Below the pieces are notes generated by a model. The model was given only the letters and a program-made list of their open reading frames with translations, searched no databases and was not told the origin of the DNA. The position numbers and the translations under genes are program-made. DNA of 64,000 nt from Saccharospirillum salsuginis (GTDB lineage: Bacteria; Pseudomonadota; Gammaproteobacteria; Pseudomonadales; Natronospirillaceae): assembly GCF_014651855.1 (NCBI RefSeq), contig NZ_BMXR01000013.1, positions 1-64,000 of the forward strand, read 5' to 3'. Shown in pieces: positions 41,899 to 51,800 of the stretch; position 1 is the first letter of the stretch; each line of letters starts with the position of its first letter.

Positions 41899-44800
41899 AT
41901 GCTGACACTCCGTGGAAATCCTGCACTTTCCCCCTTTCGTCGCCAACGTATGCTGAACCGTCTGCGTACTCAGGTCGACAAAGCCCTCGCCGGGCAGATC
42001 ACCGACCTGTACGCCGAGTTCGTGCACTTCGTCGACGCCGACGCCCCATTAACCGATACCGATCTGTCGGTGTTGGACCAGTTGCTGCACTATGGTCCCA
42101 ACGCCGAACGGGAGACGGAGGACGGGCGCAGCCTCTGGGTGGTCCCGCGCCTGGGTACCATTTCCCCCTGGTCGTCGAAGGCGACCGACATCGCCCACAA
42201 TGCCGGATTGGGTCAGATTCACCGGCTCGAGCGCGGCATCCGTTACTGGGTGCGGACCGAGACCGATCTGGACGACCGTCAATTGAAGCAACTGGGCGGC
42301 CTCCTGTACGACCGCATGACCGAATCCCTGTTGCTGACCGAACCGGACGCCGACAGCCTCTTCGCGAGACAGGAGCCGGCCGAACTGACCCGGGTACCGG
42401 TCCTGAGCGGTGGCCGGGACGCCCTGGTCGAGGCCAACCGGACCCTGGGTCTGGCCCTGGCCGACGACGAGGTCGACTATCTGGTCGAGGCCTATCGGAC
42501 GCTGGACCGGGACCCGACCGATGTCGAACTGATGATGTTCGCCCAGGCCAATTCGGAACACTGCCGACACAAGATTTTCAACGCCAGCTGGACCATCGAC
42601 GGCGAACCCCAGCCCTGGTCGCTGTTCAAGATGATCAAGAACACCTACGAACACAACAGCCTGGGTGTGTTGTCGGCCTATAAGGACAACGCCTCGGTGA
42701 TCGAAGGGTTCCAGGCCGGCCGTTTTTACCCGGACAGCGATCATCAGTACCGGTACCACGCGGAAAACGTGCACATTCTGTTCAAGGTCGAGACCCACAA
42801 TCACCCGACCGCCATCGCACCGTTCGCCGGTGCCGCAACCGGTGCCGGGGGCGAGATCCGCGACGAAGGCGCGACCGGCACCGGCGGCAAGCCCAAGGCC
42901 GGTCTGGCGGGCTTCACTGTCTCCGACCTGAACATTCCGGGCTATGTTCAACCCTGGGAAAGCCAGTACGGTCGGCCGGGCCGCATTGTCTCCGCGCTCG
43001 ACATCATGATCGACGGCCCGATCGGCGCGGCGGCGTTCAACAATGAATTCGGGCGGCCGAACCTGGTGGGGTATTTCCGCACTTTTGAATTGAGCACCCC
43101 GGGTGTCAATGGCACCGAGATGCGCGGGTATCACAAGCCCATCATGATCGCCGGCGGCTATGGCAACATCCGTGAAGACCATGTCGACAAGGCCTGGGAC
43201 AACATCCCGGTCGGCGCCCGCCTGATCGTCCTCGGCGGACCGGCGATGCAGATCGGTCTGGGCGGCGGCGCCGCGTCTTCCATGGACAGCATGGAGGGTA
43301 ACGAGGATCTGGATTTCGCCTCGGTCCAGCGCGGCAACCCGGAAATGGAACGTCGTTGTCAGGAGGTGATCGACCGCTGCTGGCAGGCCGGGTCCGACAA
43401 CCCCATCGCCTTCATCCATGATGTCGGTGCCGGTGGCCTGTCCAATGCCTTCCCGGAACTGGTCAATGACGGCGGCCGCGGTGGCCGGTTCGAGTTGCGC
43501 GACATTCCGAACGATGAACCGGGCATGTCGCCGCTGGCGGTCTGGTCCAACGAGAGCCAGGAGCGTTATGTACTGGCGGTGACGCCGGACAACCTGGCCC
43601 GATTCGAAGCCATTTGTGAGCGTGAGCGCTGCCCGTTCGCCGTTATCGGCGAGGCGACCGATGATCGCCGACTGGTGCTGAACGACCGCCATTTCGGCAA
43701 CCGGGCCGTCGATATGCCCCTCGATGTCCTGCTTGGCAAGCCGCCGCGCATGGAGCGGGCCTTCGACCGTCAGGACTTCGAACGTGAAACCTTCAACACC
43801 AAGGGGATCGACCTGAGTGAGGCGGTCGAACGTGTGCTGCGGCTGCCCTCGGTCGCCAGCAAGAGCTTCTTGATCACCATTGGCGACCGTTCCATCACCG
43901 GTATGGTGGCGCGCGACCAGATGGTCGGCCCCTGGCAGATACCGGTGGCCAACGCCGCCGTCACCACGACCGGGTTCGAAGGGTATACCGGCGAAGCCAT
44001 GGCCATGGGCGAGCGTACGCCGGTGGCGTTGCTGAACGCACCCGCTTCCGGCCGGCTGGCCGTCGCCGAAGTGTTGACCAACCTGGCCTCCGTCTCCATC
44101 GGTGACATCGGTCGGGTACGACTGTCCGCCAACTGGATGGCCGCCGCCGGTCATCCGGGCGAGGACCAGGCCCTGTACGACACGGTCAAGGCCGTCGGCC
44201 TCGAACTCTGCCCCGAACTCGGCCTGACCATCCCCGTGGGCAAGGATTCCATGTCCATGCGCACCACCTGGGACGACAACGGCAAGGCGAAGTCGGTGAC
44301 CGCGCCGCTGAGTCTGATCGTCTCCGGTGCCGCCCCGGTGCTGGACGTGCGCAAAACCGTTACCCCGCAGCTGCGCACCGACAAAGATGACACCGACCTG
44401 ATCCTGATCGACCTCGGTCGCGGCCAGAACCGCCTGGGTGGATCGGCTCTGGCGCAGGTCTATCGTAAAATCGGTGACGTCCCGGTCGATGTTGACGACG
44501 CCGAGGATCTGAAAGCTTTCTGGGCGGTCATGCAGGGCCTGGTCGCCGACGACAAACTGTTGGCCTATCACGACCGTTCCGACGGCGGACTGTTCACCAC
44601 CCTGTGCGAGATGGCCTTCGCTGGCCGTACCGGCATCGATATCCAGGTCGACCGCTTCAAGCAGGATGACCTGGCCGGTGCGCTGTTCGCCGAGGAACTG
44701 GGCGCCGTGATTCAGGTCCGCCAGATCGACACCGAGGAAGTGCTGCAGCAGTTGAACGCAGCGGGCCTGGGCGATTGCAGCGCCGTGATCGGCCATTGCA

Positions 44801-45816
44801 ACGATGATGATTTCGTGCGGTTTATCGACGACGGCGAGGAAGTCTACGTCAAACCGCGGACCGACCTGCTGCGCGCCTGGAGCGAGACCAGTTATCGACT
44901 CCAGGCCTTGCGTGACAACGAAGACTGCGCCCGCCAGGAGTACGACCACTGGCTGGACGCGAACGATCCGGGGCTGCACGTCGACCTGAGTTTCGACGAA
45001 AGCAAGGATATCACCGAGTCGCTGGTGATCGAGGGCAGCGAGCGGCCGAGCGTCGCGATCTTGCGCGAGCAGGGCGTGAACGGACAGGTGGAGATGGCCG
45101 CCGCGTTCGACCGGGCCGGTTTCGACGCCGTCGACGTACACATGAGCGATCTGCTCAGCGGACGGGTGCGCCTGAGCGACTTCCGGGGTCTGGTGGCCTG
45201 CGGCGGGTTCTCCTACGGTGACGTCCTGGGGGCCGGCGAGGGTTGGGCGAAGACGATTCGCTTCAACGAGACGGTGCGCGAGGCCTTCCGTGCCTTCTTC
45301 GCGGACCCGCAGACCTTCACGCTGGGTGTGTGCAACGGCTGTCAGATGCTGTCCAACCTGCGCGACCTGATTCCCGGGACCGACCACTGGCCGCACTTTG
45401 TGCGCAACCAGTCCGAACAGTTCGAAGCCCGGACCGTCATGGTCGAGGTCCCCGAATCGCCGTCCATTTTCTTCGCCGGTATGGCCGGTTCGCGCATGCC
45501 GATCGCCGTCGCCCACGGTGAAGGGCGGGCCGAATTCCGCGACCAGGCGCATCTCGACGGCGCGCTGAACAGTGAATTGATCGCCCTGCGCTATGTCGAC
45601 AACCATGGCCAGCCGACCGAGCACTACCCGCAGAACCCGAATGGCTCGCCTGCGGGCCTGACCGGGTTCACCAGCGCCGATGGCCGTGTCACCGTGATGA
45701 TGCCGCACCCCGAGCGGGTGTTCCGGGCCGTCACCAACTCCTGGCATCCGGATCACTGGCTGGAAGACGCCGCCTGGCTGCGCATGTTCCGCAACGCCCG
45801 CGTCTGGGTGGGTTGA
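41899..45816 (+). CDS. purL: Phosphoribosylformylglycinamidine synthase PurL (large, single-chain)
   Basis: PurL converts FGAR, glutamine and ATP to FGAM in purine synthesis. The 1305-aa enzyme has the N-terminal PurS-like part, the FAQANSEHCRHKIFNA synthetase motif (here split), GGxASS and KVETHNHPT nucleotide-binding motifs, and the C-terminal glutaminase domain (from about 1050) with Cys in GVCNGCQML and the His/Glu in MPHPERVFR. The ATG at 41899 gives the family start. No clear PurR box was seen in the 104-base gap to mltF. A small membrane protein gene overlaps its stop. Confidence 0.98.
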   Translation: MLTLRGNPALSPFRRQRMLNRLRTQVDKALAGQITDLYAEFVHFVDADAPLTDTDLSVLDQLLHYGPNAERETEDGRSLWVVPRLGTISPWSSKATDIAHNAGLGQIHRLERGIRYWVRTETDLDDRQLKQLGGLLYDRMTESLLLTEPDADSLFARQEPAELTRVPVLSGGRDALVEANRTLGLALADDEVDYLVEAYRTLDRDPTDVELMMFAQANSEHCRHKIFNASWTIDGEPQPWSLFKMIKNTYEHNSLGVLSAYKDNASVIEGFQAGRFYPDSDHQYRYHAENVHILFKVETHNHPTAIAPFAGAATGAGGEIRDEGATGTGGKPKAGLAGFTVSDLNIPGYVQPWESQYGRPGRIVSALDIMIDGPIGAAAFNNEFGRPNLVGYFRTFELSTPGVNGTEMRGYHKPIMIAGGYGNIREDHVDKAWDNIPVGARLIVLGGPAMQIGLGGGAASSMDSMEGNEDLDFASVQRGNPEMERRCQEVIDRCWQAGSDNPIAFIHDVGAGGLSNAFPELVNDGGRGGRFELRDIPNDEPGMSPLAVWSNESQERYVLAVTPDNLARFEAICERERCPFAVIGEATDDRRLVLNDRHFGNRAVDMPLDVLLGKPPRMERAFDRQDFERETFNTKGIDLSEAVERVLRLPSVASKSFLITIGDRSITGMVARDQMVGPWQIPVANAAVTTTGFEGYTGEAMAMGERTPVALLNAPASGRLAVAEVLTNLASVSIGDIGRVRLSANWMAAAGHPGEDQALYDTVKAVGLELCPELGLTIPVGKDSMSMRTTWDDNGKAKSVTAPLSLIVSGAAPVLDVRKTVTPQLRTDKDDTDLILIDLGRGQNRLGGSALAQVYRKIGDVPVDVDDAEDLKAFWAVMQGLVADDKLLAYHDRSDGGLFTTLCEMAFAGRTGIDIQVDRFKQDDLAGALFAEELGAVIQVRQIDTEEVLQQLNAAGLGDCSAVIGHCNDDDFVRFIDDGEEVYVKPRTDLLRAWSETSYRLQALRDNEDCARQEYDHWLDANDPGLHVDLSFDESKDITESLVIEGSERPSVAILREQGVNGQVEMAAAFDRAGFDAVDVHMSDLLSGRVRLSDFRGLVACGGFSYGDVLGAGEGWAKTIRFNETVREAFRAFFADPQTFTLGVCNGCQMLSNLRDLIPGTDHWPHFVRNQSEQFEARTVMVEVPESPSIFFAGMAGSRMPIAVAHGEGRAEFRDQAHLDGALNSELIALRYVDNHGQPTEHYPQNPNGSPAGLTGFTSADGRVTVMMPHPERVFRAVTNSWHPDHWLEDAAWLRMFRNARVWVG

Positions 45817-46166
45817 TGGCGGAATTCCTGGTTGTCTTCCTCGTTACCCTCCTGGTGGTTGCCGGTGTCGCCCTGGCCATGGTATTCGGCAAGGCGCCGG
45901 TCTACCGGCCGACCCAGGAGTCCGTTCAGACTCTGCTGACTCAGTTGTTGGAAGGGGAAGCGAACGAGCAGGAGTGGCAGTTCTTTCTGGACATGCCGAT
46001 TCGGCATGATCCGGATCTGGAACAACTGCGCCAGGAATGCATCGAGATGTACGAGCAATTCGGTCTGCGCCCGCGACACGACAAGGCCCGGCTTAACGAA
46101 GCCGGGCAAATTCGTCTGCGCCACAAGATCAGCAAGCTGGAGCAAAGTGGCTCACGAACTTTTTAG
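45816..46166 (+). CDS. Membrane-anchored hypothetical protein after purL
   Basis: A 116-aa protein with one N-terminal transmembrane helix (about 2-24, EFLVVFLVTLLVVAGVALAM) and a cytoplasmic or periplasmic helical, charge-rich domain (ESVQTLLTQLLEGEANEQEW; DPDLEQLRQECIEMYEQF). The ATG overlaps the purL TGA by one base, so it is translated with purL. Similar small proteins follow purL in related bacteria to my knowledge, but no function is known. Confidence 0.75.
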   Translation: MAEFLVVFLVTLLVVAGVALAMVFGKAPVYRPTQESVQTLLTQLLEGEANEQEWQFFLDMPIRHDPDLEQLRQECIEMYEQFGLRPRHDKARLNEAGQIRLRHKISKLEQSGSRTF

Positions 46167-46210
46167 TGCCCAAGTTTCAGAGTTAACAGAAGACTGATTG
46201 CCAGAAACCC

Positions 46211-46323
46211 GCCCCGGCTTCCGGGCAAACTCATCAAGGGTCGGCGTGAACCCATCCTTGGGGCCTGGACCGCAGCATCCATGCTGCGGACCACCCTTGA
46301 TGAGTCCGCCCGGAATCCGGGGC
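46211..46323. repeat. Inverted-repeat element, family B (about 113 bp)
   Basis: The outer arms (46211-46240 and 46294-46323) match at 27 of 30 positions when one is reversed. Inside is a second palindrome CCGCAGCATCCATGCTGCGG (46270-46289) and the string GAACCCATCCTTGGGGCCTG. On the minus strand the core reads GCATGGATGCTGC ... AGGATGGGTTC, which resembles the core of the element at 62257-62387. It fills the gap between the purL operon and the convergent hydrolase gene. Confidence 0.75.
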
Positions 46324-46381
46324 TAGCCTGCAGCAAGCAAACACCGAAACCTGTGTTTAATAATGGATTCCTGGCTACGAG

Positions 46382-47149
46382 TTAACCACCCGCCAGAAAA
46401 CGTTCAATAATACGCTGGAACGCCGCCGGCTTTTCCGCGTGCGGCCAGTGGCCGGCGCCTTCAATCAGTTTGGCCTCGGCGTTGGGAAAGCGGTCGCGGA
46501 TGGCGGGCTGGTCTTCGGCGGTGATGTATTGACTGTTCATGCCCTTGATGAACAATGTCGGCCCTTCGAATGGAGCCTTGAAGTCCGGTTCGCCGGCGAT
46601 GTCCTCGTACTGGTCCTGCAGTGCCTTCAGGTTGAAGCGCCAGGCCAGTTCGCCCTTATCGTTGCGGTACAGGCTTTTCAGGATGAACTGGCGAATGCCG
46701 GCGGTTTCGATGCCGTCTTTCAACGCTTCGTCCACACTGCGGCGGTCCTTGTGCTGGCTCAGGTCGATCCGGTTGAGGGCGCCGAAGATGTCCTGATGGT
46801 GGGGCGGGTAGGCCCGGGGGGCGATGTCGACGACGATCAGGCGGTCGATGCCCGCACCCAGATCACCAAGCGCCATCTGCATGGCGACTTTGCCGCCCAT
46901 CGAATGTCCCATGAGGTGATAGCGTTCGATCCCCTTGTCCCGTAACCATTCCATCACGGCTTCGGCGAACGCCGGGTAGCTCTGCCGGTCGATCCAGGGG
47001 GAGCGGCCATGGTTGGGCAGATCCAGCAGGTGGACGCGGTAGTGTTCGGACAGACCCTTGGCGATACTGCGCCAGTTGTCGCCGCTGCCGAACAGGCCAT
47101 GCAGAATGATCAGATCGGGGCCGGTGCCCAGGGTATCGCTGTGTAACAT
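46382..47149 (-). CDS. ybfF: Alpha/beta-hydrolase esterase, YbfF type
   Basis: A 255-aa cytosolic esterase, almost the size of E. coli YbfF (254 aa). It has LHGLFGSGDNW at the oxyanion region, the nucleophile in GHSMGG, a catalytic Asp region (VVDIAPRAYPPHH) and the C-terminal His in GAGHWPHAEKP. The ATG at 47149 is chosen over an upstream frame start at 47200 by family alignment; its ribosome-binding site is weak. YbfF cleaves short acyl esters and acyl-CoA in vitro; the physiological substrate is unknown. Confidence 0.88.
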   Translation of the reverse strand: MLHSDTLGTGPDLIILHGLFGSGDNWRSIAKGLSEHYRVHLLDLPNHGRSPWIDRQSYPAFAEAVMEWLRDKGIERYHLMGHSMGGKVAMQMALGDLGAGIDRLIVVDIAPRAYPPHHQDIFGALNRIDLSQHKDRRSVDEALKDGIETAGIRQFILKSLYRNDKGELAWRFNLKALQDQYEDIAGEPDFKAPFEGPTLFIKGMNSQYITAEDQPAIRDRFPNAEAKLIEGAGHWPHAEKPAAFQRIIERFLAGG

Positions 47150-47180
47150 TTGGTCGCTGTCTCTTGTATCGGTTACCCTT

Positions 47181-47199
47181 TGGTGGGCATGGCCCACCA
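47181..47199. repeat. Palindrome TGGTGGGC-ATG-GCCCACCA
   Basis: Eight-base perfect arms around three bases, 32 bases upstream of ybfF in the divergent gap to the CxxCC gene. It resembles repeat family C (GGTGGGCAATGCCCACC at 4728-4744) but lacks the leading GTAG. It could be a repeat or an operator. Confidence 0.5.
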
Positions 47200-47276
47200 T
47201 TTTTCATCGAACGGCAGGTATCTGATGGGCCATCGAGCCCCCAAACCGGCCCACTCCCCATAATCCGGAGATTCAC

Positions 47277-47531
47277 ATGGAATGCCGCAGTGGCTGTGGT
47301 GCCTGTTGCATCGCGCCGTCCATCAACACCCCGTTTTACGGCATGCCCGAGGGCAAACCGGCCGGTGTGCGTTGTGTGCATCTGCTGGCGGACTACCGGT
47401 GTGCTCTCTTCGGCCTACCGGAGCGACCTGCCGCGTGCGGACGATTTCAGGCCGAGCCGGACTACTGTGGTCGTGACCGGTTCGAAGCGTTGCGCATCCT
47501 GTCGGACCTGGAAGAATCCTCCCGGCCCTGA
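47277..47531 (+). CDS. YkgJ-type CxxCC metal-cluster protein
   Basis: An 84-aa protein with the N-terminal CRSGCGACCIAP motif and further cysteines (RCVHLL, RCALFG, AACGRF, YCGRD), the UPF0153/YkgJ pattern thought to bind zinc or an iron-sulfur cluster. GGAG lies eight bases before the ATG. It ends one base before the convergent HDOD gene. Function unknown. Confidence 0.85.
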   Translation: MECRSGCGACCIAPSINTPFYGMPEGKPAGVRCVHLLADYRCALFGLPERPAACGRFQAEPDYCGRDRFEALRILSDLEESSRP

Positions 47532-47532
47532 A

Positions 47533-48369
47533 CTACAGGAAGGCGGCCTGGGCTTCGGCGGCTTTTTCCGTGAATTCGGCGAAGATGGGGTCCTCGCGGT
47601 CCGCCGGCAAGCGCAGGCGTGCGAAGGCGGTCACTTCTTCCCAATCCTTCCGGGCCCAGCCACTGGTGCTGTCCGCCAGCACGATGAGGTTGGCGACGGT
47701 GATCAGGTCGGTGAGGTCGCCCTCGTCCGGTTCCCGGTCGAACTTGCGATATTCCCTGGGGACCTGGCACAGGTTGCTCGGGAAATCCCACTTTTCCAGA
47801 ATGACACCGCCCAGACCGCCGTGCAGTTGGTCGATGACCTGGCCGAGCGTGATGTTGTCCTGAATCAGGTCGTCGCGTTCTTCCGCGTAAGTGAGGATGG
47901 GCAGGGCGCCGAGTCGGTGGATCAGGGCGGCGAGGATGGCTTCATCCGGTTTGGCGATGCCGCTGTGGCGGGCCAGAACCGACGCCATGGCGGATACCTG
48001 GCCGGTCAGGCGCCAGAGCTGCCGCATGCGCTTGTCGATCATGTCCGTTGTCGCCTGGAACATCTGCTCCATGGCCAGGCCGATGGCCAGGTTGGAGGTG
48101 TAGTTCATGCCCAGTCGGCTGACCGCCATGGCCAGGTCCCGCACCTCCTGGGGGGCGCGCAACAGGGGGCTGTTGACCACCCGTATGATGCGCGCGCTGA
48201 GGGCGCCGTCCCGGCTAATGATCTGCGTCAGATCGGCGATGGTCGCCTCGGGATCCTCCGCTGTTTCGCGGACCTGAAGGGCGACTTCCGGCAGGCTGGG
48301 CAGAACCAGTTGATCGTTGTTCAGGGCATCGATGATGTCTTGCTTGACCGTCTCGACCAGTGTGCTCAT
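47533..48369 (-). CDS. HDOD-domain signalling protein
   Basis: A 278-aa protein with one HDOD domain (about 15-215): LPSLPEVALQVRETAEDPEATIADL, here noted by its ends, ISRDGALSARIIRVVNSPLL, and LGALPILTYAE. HDOD domains resemble HD phosphohydrolases but lack the metal residues and act in signalling, motility or stress regulation. No output domain is attached. Partner unknown. Confidence 0.88.
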   Translation of the reverse strand: MSTLVETVKQDIIDALNNDQLVLPSLPEVALQVRETAEDPEATIADLTQIISRDGALSARIIRVVNSPLLRAPQEVRDLAMAVSRLGMNYTSNLAIGLAMEQMFQATTDMIDKRMRQLWRLTGQVSAMASVLARHSGIAKPDEAILAALIHRLGALPILTYAEERDDLIQDNITLGQVIDQLHGGLGGVILEKWDFPSNLCQVPREYRKFDREPDEGDLTDLITVANLIVLADSTSGWARKDWEEVTAFARLRLPADREDPIFAEFTEKAAEAQAAFL

Positions 48370-48459
48370 GGGTACTGAGGTTTCCTAATGTCATCCAGGC
48401 ATAGGCGCGCGCGCCACAGGTGGGCTGGCGTTCCACATTCGCGATTCACGAACTCGGCT

Positions 48460-49359
48460 TCATTCTAGCACCTTGAGCTCGACTCGTCGGCCTTCGTCGA
48501 GAAAGAGGCGGGGCGGGTGTTCGGTATCCTTGATCACGGCCAGCCCGACGCCACCGTCTTCCCCGGCCTGCCAATTGACCCATTCACCGCCCTGGCCCTT
48601 TTCGGTAAAGAGATTCGGTCCTTCCGGAGGCGTATTTCCGGACCAGGCCAGTCGGCTCAGGCCGCGCTTGCTCTGGCCCTTGTAATGCAGTCGTGCCACC
48701 ACTTCCTGGCCGGTATAACAGCCTTTCTTGAACGAAATCCCGTCCAGGTGATCGAGGTTCAGCATCTGCGGTACGAAGCGTTCCTGATGGTCCGCTCCGA
48801 CCCAGGCGTAGCCAGCTTCGATGTCCAGGCGTTGCCACGCTTCATTCGGTTTGACCGTGGCCGCCTCGACGCGCTCCAGCCGGTCTTCATAGTCATCGGC
48901 CCGGGCATTCAGCCATATCTGGGCCCGACCGTCCGGCAGTTGAAACGCGAAATGGCCGCCGCGCTGCCACACGCCCTGTTCACCTTCGCCGAACCAGTCA
49001 TCCAGTACCTCGCCGGTGTTGGGCGCGACCACGCCCAGGCCATGGTAATGCAGGTGTTCATCGGCCAACCGTGAGCCCCGGAAAAACGGTATGTATTTCT
49101 TCAGGTGTTTCTGCAGCCCCTCACTGGCCGAGGCGCTGATCACCAGTTTCACTTCGGCCGGGTCGCTCGCAAGCGGCAGGTTCCAGACGTTGGCCACGAC
49201 CCGCCCCTTGGGTGTGCAGAAGGCGCCGGGTTTCGGACCGGATGAGGTCAGTCGGTTGTAATCCTGGGTTCCCTGACCCTGGAGGAAGCTCAACGCATCG
49301 CTGCCGGCAATGCTTAAAATGGACAGATGGTCCAACGGATAAAATGTCGTATCGCTCAT
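48460..49359 (-). CDS. ygfZ: Folate-binding iron-sulfur cluster assembly protein YgfZ
   Basis: YgfZ, a GcvT-like folate-binding protein, helps maintain certain iron-sulfur enzymes such as MiaB. The 299-aa protein has the signature KGCYTGQEVVARLHYKG (with the conserved Cys), and the N-terminal LSIAGSDALSFLQGQGTQD pattern. It is divergent from sdhE-ygfX, the same pairing as in E. coli (ygfZ|ygfYX). Confidence 0.94.
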   Translation of the reverse strand: MSDTTFYPLDHLSILSIAGSDALSFLQGQGTQDYNRLTSSGPKPGAFCTPKGRVVANVWNLPLASDPAEVKLVISASASEGLQKHLKKYIPFFRGSRLADEHLHYHGLGVVAPNTGEVLDDWFGEGEQGVWQRGGHFAFQLPDGRAQIWLNARADDYEDRLERVEAATVKPNEAWQRLDIEAGYAWVGADHQERFVPQMLNLDHLDGISFKKGCYTGQEVVARLHYKGQSKRGLSRLAWSGNTPPEGPNLFTEKGQGGEWVNWQAGEDGGVGLAVIKDTEHPPRLFLDEGRRVELKVLE

Positions 49360-49460
49360 AAGATTTCGGCTTGTTCGTTGCTAACTGTTACACTATGCGG
49401 CCTACCGTGTCGCCTTCAATGGCCGCGGTACCTCCAAAGGTTGAGTGTGGACAGTATCCC

Positions 49461-49727
49461 GTGGAATTGACAGAAGAACAGGCGCGAGAGCGCCGTCGTC
49501 TCTGGTGGCACAGCCGCCGGGGCATGCTCGAGTTGGATGTCTTGCTGGTGCCCTATACCGAAAAGGTGTACCCGACCCTCAGTGAAGACGATCAACGCAT
49601 TTACCATCGCCTGATCGACAGCGAAGACCAGGACCTGTTCAACTGGTTCCTGGAAAAAGCGACGCCGGAAGACCCGGAACTCGCTTACATGGTGCGTAAA
49701 ATACTGGACCGTGTTCAGCCCGATTGA
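49461..49727 (+). CDS. sdhE: FAD assembly factor SdhE
   Basis: SdhE promotes covalent FAD attachment to succinate dehydrogenase and fumarate reductase. An 88-aa product starting at GTG 49461 contains the RRGMLELDVLL motif and DLFNWFLEK, both diagnostic, and has the same length as E. coli SdhE. Upstream in-frame ATGs (49395, 49419) would add unconserved residues; the ribosome-binding site is a weak GGA, so the exact start is not certain. ygfX overlaps its end. Confidence 0.9.
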   Translation: MELTEEQARERRRLWWHSRRGMLELDVLLVPYTEKVYPTLSEDDQRIYHRLIDSEDQDLFNWFLEKATPEDPELAYMVRKILDRVQPD

Positions 49728-50133
49728 ATGCCGCCTGACACCGTCGCGCCTGTCCGCGGTGGTGACGTTCGGCCCTGTCGTGTTGCTGGGCCTGTTTGGC
49801 TGGTTTGCCGGTGTCGAACCGCTCTGGCTGGTGTCCGCCTGGGCGGTCACACTGTACGTGCTCTGGCATGTTCACCGTCTGGAAGCACCGGCGCGCTACC
49901 TGCGCTGGCACGGTGAGCGCGTCATCCTCTATACCGAGCCCGATCTCACCGATCCGGAGCCATACCAATGGACCGGGCGCGGCCGCCGTAACGTCCTGTA
50001 TATCCGACTTGAACTCTTATCCGAAACCCGGGAGCGTCACGACCAGATGATCTGGCGCGATACCGTGACCGATGCCAGTTGGCGGGCATTGAATGCCGCC
50101 TACCGGGTCAATTCAACGGTGAAAGCACCGTGA
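49711..50133 (+). CDS. ygfX: YgfX/CptA-like membrane protein
   Basis: A 140-aa inner-membrane protein with two helices (about 17-33 and 36-52) and a soluble C-terminal part. It begins at a GTG inside the 3' end of sdhE (17-base overlap). In E. coli the homologue was described as the toxin of a YgfYX pair affecting MreB and FtsZ, and also as a partner of SdhE; the sequence here is divergent and identified mainly by position and topology. It converges on nadB, overlapping 26 bases. Confidence 0.75.
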   Translation: MFSPIECRLTPSRLSAVVTFGPVVLLGLFGWFAGVEPLWLVSAWAVTLYVLWHVHRLEAPARYLRWHGERVILYTEPDLTDPEPYQWTGRGRRNVLYIRLELLSETRERHDQMIWRDTVTDASWRALNAAYRVNSTVKAP

Positions 50134-51709
50134 TTTCGGCGGTTTCCTGTTGCGTGGGGTAGGTTAAGGTGTAGTGCAGGCCCCGGCTTTCCTTACGCGA
50201 CAGAGCCGACTCGATAATCAGTTCGGCCACGACCGCCAGATTGCGCAACTCCAGCAAATCCGCCGTGATGCGGAAGTTGGCGTAGTACTCCTGGATCTCC
50301 TGCTTGAGCAACTGAACCCGACGGCGCGCCCGCTCCAGACGTTTGTCCGTGCGCACGATGCCGACGTAGTCCCACATAAAGCGACGGATCTCGTCCCAGT
50401 TGTGGCTGATGACCACTTTTTCATCCGAATCCGACACCCGTGACTCGTCCCACAACGGCAGACGATCCGCATCCGGCTCGGGCAGGGCTTCGCTCAGGAT
50501 GTGTTCCGCCGCAGCCTGGGCGTAGACGATGCACTCCAGCAGTGAATTCGAAGCGAGGCGGTTGGCGCCGTGCAGGCCGGTGTAGGCGCATTCGCCGGCG
50601 GCGTAGAGGCCATCCAGGTCGGTGCGGGCCTGAACGTCGGTGCGGATGCCGCCACAGGTGTAGTGGGCGGCGGGAACGACCGGAATCGGTTCGCGCGTCA
50701 TGTCGATGCCGTAACTCAGGCAGCGCTCGTAGATGGTCGGAAAGTGATTGCGGATGAAATCGGCCGGCTTGTGGCTGATGTCGAGGTAGAGATGGTCGGC
50801 CCCGAGGCGTTTCATTTCGTGGTCGATGGCCCGGGCGACGACGTCGCGCGGGGCCAGTTCCCCGCGGTCGTCGAAGCGGGGCATGAAGCGTTGGCCGTCG
50901 GGCAGAATGAGCCGGCCGCCTTCGCCACGCACGGCTTCTGAAATCAGAAACGACTTGGCCTTGGGGTGATACAGGCAGGTCGGATGGAACTGGTTGAACT
51001 CCATGTTGACGACACGGCAGCCGGCGCGCCAGGCCATGGCGATGCCGTCACCGGTGGCACCGTCGGGGTTGCTGGTGAACAGGTAGACCTTGCTCGCGCC
51101 GCCACTGGCCAGCACGGTCGCTCGGGCGCCGACGGTGATGACCCGGTCCCTGCTTTTATCCAGCACATAGGCGCCCAGGCACCGATTGGGGTCGTCCTGA
51201 CCCGGCAGCGCCTTGCGCCGGGTGATCAGGTCGACCGCGACATGGTCTTCCAGTACATGGATGTTGGCGCGTTGCTGGACGCGCTCGACCAGGGTCTCGG
51301 AGATGGCCCGGCCCGTGGCGTCGGCGGCATGAATGATGCGACGATGGCTGTGGCCGCCTTCACGGGTCAGGTGATAGTCGACATCGGAACCGTCTTCGTG
51401 GGTGAAGGGGACGCCCTGGTCGATCAGCCACTGGATGGCGGCTGTGGAGCGCTCTACGGTATGGCGCACGGCCTTGGGTTCGCACAGGCCGCCACCCGCC
51501 GTCAGCGTATCGCTGACGTGGTCGTCGACCGAATCCACCTGGTCCAGCACACCGGCGACACCGCCCTGTGCCCAGGCCGTGGAGCCGGAACCGAGTTTGC
51601 CCTTGCAGATCAGGTAGATGTTCAGATGGCGGGGCAGGCTGAGCGCCAGGGTCAGGCCGGCGGCACCGGTTCCGATCACCAGGACATCGGCGGACAGTCG
51701 AGACGGCAT
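50108..51709 (-). CDS. nadB: L-aspartate oxidase NadB
   Basis: NadB oxidises L-aspartate to iminoaspartate, the first step of NAD synthesis. The 533-aa flavoprotein has GTGAAGLTLAL (FAD site), the STAWAQGGVAGV motif, the active-site block REGGHSHRRIIHAAD, and HYTCGGIRTD. The ATG at 51709 gives the family N-terminus; the longer frame upstream to 51907 runs into the rpoE promoter region. It is divergent from rpoE, as in E. coli and Pseudomonas. Confidence 0.97.
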   Translation of the reverse strand: MPSRLSADVLVIGTGAAGLTLALSLPRHLNIYLICKGKLGSGSTAWAQGGVAGVLDQVDSVDDHVSDTLTAGGGLCEPKAVRHTVERSTAAIQWLIDQGVPFTHEDGSDVDYHLTREGGHSHRRIIHAADATGRAISETLVERVQQRANIHVLEDHVAVDLITRRKALPGQDDPNRCLGAYVLDKSRDRVITVGARATVLASGGASKVYLFTSNPDGATGDGIAMAWRAGCRVVNMEFNQFHPTCLYHPKAKSFLISEAVRGEGGRLILPDGQRFMPRFDDRGELAPRDVVARAIDHEMKRLGADHLYLDISHKPADFIRNHFPTIYERCLSYGIDMTREPIPVVPAAHYTCGGIRTDVQARTDLDGLYAAGECAYTGLHGANRLASNSLLECIVYAQAAAEHILSEALPEPDADRLPLWDESRVSDSDEKVVISHNWDEIRRFMWDYVGIVRTDKRLERARRRVQLLKQEIQEYYANFRITADLLELRNLAVVAELIIESALSRKESRGLHYTLTYPTQQETAEITVLSPLN

Positions 51710-51800
51710 GGCGGGACTCACTCCGTTGGAATTATCGTAAAAGAGACGGCAGTATATCGAATCGACCCGGGCTTTCAGTAATCCGGCGCGAAAATGGACT